The notes beneath the pieces are model-generated. The model did no database searches. It had not been told where the DNA came from and worked only from the letters and a program-made list of their open reading frames with translations. A program made the position numbers and the translations under genes. This document shows positions 5,650-8,640 of a DNA stretch of 8,640 nt, piece after piece. This stretch comes from Acidobacteriaceae bacterium. Its GTDB lineage: Bacteria; Acidobacteriota; Terriglobia; Terriglobales; Acidobacteriaceae. Location: NCBI GenBank assembly GCA_030042915.1, contig JASHYS010000067.1, forward strand, positions 1 to 8,640. The letters are read 5' to 3'. The first letter of the stretch is position 1; the number at the start of each line of letters is the position of its first letter.

Positions 5650-5930
5650 AAAACACTTGTCAAAAAAATTTCGCCTCCTTGCAGGTTATTTCGCGCGAAT
5701 CTCTAAACTGGCTTTGATGGCAGAAATAACGACGCACACATTTCGGGGGGCTCCGAAAAACCACTGGACTCCTGCTATTGGCTACCGGCGCTTTCCGTTA
5801 AGTCCTTATTTTCCAGGATTCGGAGGATTTAAACCGCCCGGAATCAGCGGCTTGCCGAAATCGGTGAAACGTATAAGCGATTGATATGAGGGAATTTAAC
5901 CCCAAAAACAACCCGGGGGGGAGGGGTACC
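5650..5930 (+). repeat. AT-richer noncoding element, candidate dispersed acidobacterial repeat
   Basis: The stretch runs from AAAACACTTGTCAAAAAAATT through CCTTGCAGGTTATTTCG, TCTAAACTGGC, TTATTTTCCAGGATT and GGAATTTAACCCCAAAAAC, and ends in GGGGGGGAGGGGTACC. It is visibly richer in A/T than its neighbours and has no convincing gene. The order of these blocks (CTTGTCA, TTGCAGG, TTATTT-CCA, and a final GGGGGGAGGGGGTA) is one I remember from several acidobacterial intergenic regions; this is recollection, not a search. Boundaries are approximate. The remaining stretch to 6052 shows nothing but a weak 5-bp inverted repeat at 5991-6008. Confidence 0.4.
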
Positions 5931-6052
5931 AATGTAGGGTACAAACCGCGCCCCGGACAAGACTGGGCCAGACGAACGTGGACCTGCTAACGTGCACTTG
6001 AGCGCACGCGAACACCGCTAACTCCGCTGCCCCGCGCTAGTCCGTGACCGTC

Positions 6053-7408
6053 TCACTCAACGCCTGCGCCCGTCTTGCGCTCGCGCGCCTCGGCCGACTG
6101 CGGCGTCAGCTTCCACAGAAAGGCCATGAGCCCGATGCCCACAACGACCGAAATCAGGATTCCGTAGAGCGCGGCGTTCCAGCCGTAGTGCTGGGCCAGT
6201 GCGGCGATGCCCATGGATTCAGCCACGCGCCCCAGCGATCCCATGATCGACAACAGGCCGTTGGCCGTGCCGATGGCTTTTTTCGACGTGACGTCGAGCG
6301 CCATGATCCCCAGCAGCATTTGCGCGGGGTAAACAAAGAAGCCGATGACACCGAAGAGCGTGAGGTCGAGCCACAGCTCGGTGTTGGGGCTGAGCAGAAT
6401 GCCCACGAAGGCCAGAAGCGCGGGAATCATGCATAGCACGCAGATCATGCCGCGGCGTCCGCCGATTTTGTCGGAGAGCCATCCAGCCAGAAAGGTGCTG
6501 ATCATGGCGCTGAATTCGAGGGTGAACGTCCCGATGCCGCCCTGGCCCAGGCTGGCGTGTTTTACCTCTTTCAGGAAGGTCGGGCCCCAGTCGAGCATGG
6601 CGTAGCGCGCAATGTAGACAAAGAAATTGGCGATAGCAATGAGCCAGAGATACCGGTTCTTGAGGATGTAGTCGACCAGCAGCTCGCGCGTGCCCAGCTC
6701 CTTTTCGGCTGCGCTGCCGCCGCGCTGGGGATAATCGTTGCGATACTCCTCGATGGGCGGCAGGCCGACCGATTGCGGCGTGTCGCGCAGGCGCAGCATG
6801 AGGTAGATGGCGCAGATGACGGCGAGAATGCCCGGCACATAAAATGCCGAGCGCCAGCCGAGAAGCTCTGCCGAGTACGCGGCGATGATGCCGATGAGCC
6901 CGCCGCCAATGTTCTGCGCGAGGTTCCAGAAACCGAACACCGTTCCACGCTCGCGGATGCTGTACCAATGGCTCAGCGAGCGGCCGCAGGGCGCCCATCC
7001 CATGCTTTGCGCCAGCCCGTTCAGTGCCCACAGCGCCAGGTGCGCGCGATAACTGCCGGCCGCGGCAAAGGCAAAGTTGCACGCCGCGGTGGCCAGCAAT
7101 CCCAGCGACATGAAGTAGCGCGGATTGCTGCGGTCAGAAAGCGAGCCCATGACAAACCGGCCCAGCCCGTAGACGGCGACCATGACGGCCAGCATGTCGC
7201 CGATCTGATCTTTGCTGTAGTTGAGCGCCTGCCCCATCTCTTTCGACACCACGGGCAGGTTGTTGCGGACCAGGTAGAACACTGCGTAGCCGATAAAGAC
7301 TGACTCGAGCACCTGGCGGCGCAGTTTGGGATAGATTTTTCTGGCAGCTTCAGCAGAAACGCGCGCGAGGTGCGGCGCCGGCCTCAAGAAACGCGGACTC
7401 CAATTCAT
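6053..7408 (-). CDS. MFS organophosphate:phosphate antiporter, GlpT-like (451 aa)
   Basis: A 12-helix inner-membrane transporter of the OPA family, which exchanges organophosphates for inorganic phosphate. The 451 residues match E. coli GlpT (452). GlpT landmarks are GYAVFYLVRNN (Arg48, GlpT Arg45), GSLSDRSNPR (Asp92), MGWAPCGRSLSHW, the central-loop motif RDTPQSVGLPPIEEY with RNDYP after it, ARYAMLDWGPTFLKEVKH (Arg268, GlpT Arg269), and YPAQMLLGIMALD. Arg45 and Arg269 bind the substrate phosphate in GlpT. Two GlpT pocket residues differ: Gln165 replaces the His of NCAHNVGGG, and Arg84 replaces Lys80. The ATG at 7408 was chosen because the next residues (FLRPAPHLAR) align with FKPAPHKAR at the start of GlpT; its ribosome-binding site is weak (GGGGTCGGAA). 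TTG at 7474 is less likely. The gene lies 75 bp after deoC on the same strand, a likely operon, so a sugar phosphate is a plausible substrate. No gene symbol is given because the substrate is unsure. Confidence 0.85.
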   Translation of the reverse strand: MNWSPRFLRPAPHLARVSAEAARKIYPKLRRQVLESVFIGYAVFYLVRNNLPVVSKEMGQALNYSKDQIGDMLAVMVAVYGLGRFVMGSLSDRSNPRYFMSLGLLATAACNFAFAAAGSYRAHLALWALNGLAQSMGWAPCGRSLSHWYSIRERGTVFGFWNLAQNIGGGLIGIIAAYSAELLGWRSAFYVPGILAVICAIYLMLRLRDTPQSVGLPPIEEYRNDYPQRGGSAAEKELGTRELLVDYILKNRYLWLIAIANFFVYIARYAMLDWGPTFLKEVKHASLGQGGIGTFTLEFSAMISTFLAGWLSDKIGGRRGMICVLCMIPALLAFVGILLSPNTELWLDLTLFGVIGFFVYPAQMLLGIMALDVTSKKAIGTANGLLSIMGSLGRVAESMGIAALAQHYGWNAALYGILISVVVGIGLMAFLWKLTPQSAEARERKTGAGVE

Positions 7409-7483
7409 TTCCGACCCCATGGCTGCGGCAGCTGGCGCCGTTCGAACGCTACAGGAAAACGGCTGGGTGGGCAAGTGCCGATG

Positions 7484-8218
7484 TCAGTACGCGGCAGCCG
7501 CCGGCGCGGCCACGGCCGGAGTGATGGGATCGAGGCCGAGCCGCTTGCGCAAGTCCTCGAGAACCGGCGCGGTGCTGCGCATGCCTACGCGGCTGACGCC
7601 AATGGCGCGGATGGCAAGCAGGGTGTCAAGATCGTGCACGCCGCCCGCCGCCTTCACCTGTACCTGCGGCGGCGAGTGCCTGCGCATCAGCTCCAGGTCG
7701 GCCATGGTGGCGCCGCCGGGCGCGTATCCCGTCGACGTCTTCACCCAATCGGCCCCGACCTCCGCACAGATCTCGCAGAGGCGGATCTTGGCCGCATCGT
7801 CAAGGTACGCATTTTCAAAGATCACTTTGATTTTGGCGCGGCCCGCATGCGTGGCACGGGTAAGCGCTTCGAGCTCGCCGCTCACGTAGTCCCAGTCGCG
7901 GCTGCGCACCTTGCTGATGTTTACTACCGCGTCCAGCTCTACGCCGCCGTCTTTCAGCGCCTGCTCAATTTCGGCCAGCTTGACGGCAGTGGTGTGCACG
8001 CCGTGCGGGAAACCGATGGTGCTGGTGGCGAGCACGGTGGAGCGGGCCAGCATTTGCGCGCCCCGCGCCAGGTAATACGGTACGATGCAGATGCTGGCCA
8101 CGTTGTAGCGGACGGCGAGTTCGCAGCCCTCCTCCAGCTCACGATCGGTGAGGGTGGGATTCAGCAGCGAGTGATCGATCATTTTGGCGACGGCTTCGTA
8201 GCTCGGCAGTTGGGTCAC
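7484..8218 (-). CDS. deoC: Deoxyribose-phosphate aldolase (244 aa)
   Basis: Cytosolic class I aldolase (EC 4.1.2.4) that cleaves 2-deoxyribose-5-phosphate to acetaldehyde and glyceraldehyde-3-phosphate in deoxynucleoside breakdown. Family motifs occur in order: IDHSLLNPTLT (14-24), VASICIVPYYL (40-50), TIGFPHG (67-73), ELDAVVNISKV (94-104), KVIFENAYLDD (131-141), GADWVKTSTGYAPGGAT (155-171) and VKAAGGVHDLDT (188-199). Catalytic residues are all present: Schiff-base Lys160, Lys189 and Asp96, equivalent to Lys167, Lys201 and Asp102 of the E. coli enzyme. The GTG at 8218 is the start because GGGAGG lies 6 nt upstream; a TTG at 8272 would only add 18 unconserved residues. The C-terminus ends in a short Ala/Pro tail. 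No other deo genes are visible; the downstream partner is the GlpT-like transporter. Confidence 0.95.
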   Translation of the reverse strand: MTQLPSYEAVAKMIDHSLLNPTLTDRELEEGCELAVRYNVASICIVPYYLARGAQMLARSTVLATSTIGFPHGVHTTAVKLAEIEQALKDGGVELDAVVNISKVRSRDWDYVSGELEALTRATHAGRAKIKVIFENAYLDDAAKIRLCEICAEVGADWVKTSTGYAPGGATMADLELMRRHSPPQVQVKAAGGVHDLDTLLAIRAIGVSRVGMRSTAPVLEDLRKRLGLDPITPAVAAPAAAAY

Positions 8219-8224
8219 AATGCG

Positions 8225-8230
8225 CCTCCC
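8225..8230 (-). promoter_or_regulatory. Strong ribosome-binding site fixing the deoC GTG start
   Basis: Minus-strand GGGAGG is followed by CGCATT and GTG (8216-8218). It is the best Shine-Dalgarno sequence in the window and settles the start in favour of GTG over the upstream TTG at 8272. Confidence 0.75.
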
Positions 8231-8274
8231 GTCTTGCGCGCAGGAGTGGGTTGATGGATTTTCTGCAAACAACC

Positions 8275-8303
8275 ACGCTACTCGCCGAAGCGGCGCAAAT
8301 CAA
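8275..8303 (-). promoter_or_regulatory. Candidate deoC promoter with an inverted repeat in its spacer
   Basis: Minus-strand TTGATT (8298-8303) and TAGCGT (8275-8280) are exactly 17 bp apart. The spacer contains CGCCG-CTT-CGGCG (8283-8295), a perfect 5-bp inverted repeat. The -10 is poor (3 of 6 matches), so an activator might be needed. The predicted start is about 50 nt before the GTG. Confidence 0.35.
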
Positions 8304-8360
8304 GTGACGCGCGATACAGGCGCGAAAGCCGAGATTTTGAATTGGAGTTTTTGGCGATTG

Positions 8361-8380
8361 GACCCGCTTTGACCCGTTTT
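8361..8380. repeat. Tandem 10-bp direct repeat upstream of deoC
   Basis: GACCCGCTTT (8361-8370) is followed directly by GACCCGTTTT (8371-8380), differing at one base. One repeat per helical turn, in the gap between the MoaD-like gene and the deoC promoter, would suit side-by-side binding of a regulator, but no protein can be named. Confidence 0.4.
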
Positions 8381-8424
8381 GGCGCGTGATTGATGACGAT
8401 GTTCGGTGTTCCCTGTTGCTTTAT

Positions 8425-8640
8425 TCATCCACCGGCGACGGCGCCGATAATCAACAGCGGCTCCATGCCGGCCGCGACCGCCTCGGGAAGCAGCTTGTCG
8501 AGCGATTCCAGCGACCAATCCTCCTGGCAGGCAAAGAAGCGCAAGAATGCACGGCGCTGCCCGGTGCCGTAATCGCGGATGGTCCCGCGCAGAGTGGGAT
8601 AGCGCGCCTCAAGCGCGTCGAGCACCGCGCGTATGGTCAC
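8425..8640 (-). CDS. MoaD/ThiS-like sulfur-carrier protein (C-terminal 71 residues, partial)
   Basis: The frame is open to the right edge, so the N-terminus (about 20-25 residues in this family) is missing, and the first codon in the window (GTG) is not taken as a start. [20 protein letters not shown] is the conserved helix after the first ubiquitin-like strand pair. [13 protein letters not shown] is the central strand, and the protein ends [13 protein letters not shown]-terminal Gly-Gly after a hydrophobic strand is the defining feature of MoaD/ThiS/CysO carriers, which are adenylated by a MoeB/ThiF-type enzyme and converted to a thiocarboxylate. The partner pathway (molybdopterin, thiazole or cysteine) cannot be told from this part. 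A MoaD-like carrier would fit the molybdate theme of the regulator at 2146-2574, but the two are 5.9 kb apart. Confidence 0.8.
   Translation of the reverse strand: MTIRAVLDALEARYPTLRGTIRDYGTGQRRAFLRFFACQEDWSLESLDKLLPEAVAAGMEPLLIIGAVAGG

Noticed and set aside
5658..5663. TTGACA on the minus strand as a -35 box for the toxin remnant
   Set aside because: No -10-like hexamer lies 15-19 bp downstream; the sequence there is GC-rich.
5512..5706. 64-codon + strand frame across the toxin remnant
   Set aside because: It is antisense to the recognisable toxin C-terminus and crosses two unrelated segments.
5657..5884. 75-codon + strand frame in the AT-rich element
   Set aside because: No ribosome-binding site of note, unusual composition, and no recognisable family; treated as noncoding repeat.
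5991..6008. CGTGC/GCACG inverted repeat downstream of the GlpT-like gene as a terminator
   Set aside because: Only a 5-bp stem with an 8-nt loop and no T-tract; too weak to call.
6557..7303. 248-codon + strand frame opposite the GlpT-like gene
   Set aside because: Low-complexity Arg/Ala/Asp-rich shadow of a clear transporter gene.
7370..8254. 294-codon + strand frame opposite deoC
   Set aside because: deoC on the minus strand has complete catalytic motifs and a strong ribosome-binding site; the + frame is an Arg/Ala/Gly-rich shadow.

Overview
The window looks like chromosome of a GC-rich Gram-negative bacterium, most likely an Acidobacteriota (Terriglobia-type) member. The evidence is an outer-membrane porin, signal-peptide-bearing secreted proteins, copies of the TGTCAT(C/T)CTGA...GCGAAG intergenic motif, and an AT-richer intergenic element ending in a G-rich GGGGGGAGGGG tract that resembles dispersed elements I remember from acidobacterial genomes. 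The lineage call is inference from gene style and repeats, not a database result.

Layout. The left edge holds the last 44 codons of gpsA (glycerol-3-phosphate dehydrogenase) on the + strand, converging with only 3 bp of spacing on a minus-strand porin gene (start placed at 1804). A 341-bp gap behind the porin carries a good promoter candidate, a repeat copy and a hairpin. Next on the minus strand is a small one-component regulator that fuses a MerR/excisionase-type helix-turn-helix to a molybdate-binding TOBE (Mop) domain. It is divergent from a 897-aa exported TPR protein (2728-5421), and a perfect 16-bp palindrome lies between them. The TPR protein contains nine 50-residue (150-bp) repeats in strict phase.

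The 631 bp from 5422 to 6052 have no intact gene. They hold a degraded type II toxin-antitoxin pair on the minus strand: a frameshifted RelE/HigB-type 'addiction module killer' C-terminus followed by a stop-interrupted start of its antidote. A CATCCTGA repeat lies on one side and the long intergenic element on the other.

The right third is a minus-strand unit: a truncated MoaD/ThiS-like sulfur-carrier gene at the edge, then deoC (deoxyribose-phosphate aldolase, GTG start with a strong ribosome-binding site), then a GlpT-like organophosphate:phosphate antiporter 75 bp downstream. deoC and the antiporter probably form an operon linking sugar-phosphate uptake to aldol cleavage. The antiporter keeps the two phosphate-binding arginines of GlpT but has Gln in place of the family's conserved His165, so its substrate may not be glycerol-3-phosphate. 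Two genes with a molybdenum theme (TOBE regulator, MoaD-like carrier) sit 5.9 kb apart, and two with a glycerol-phosphate theme (gpsA, GlpT-like) are also separated. I see no physical operon joining either pair.
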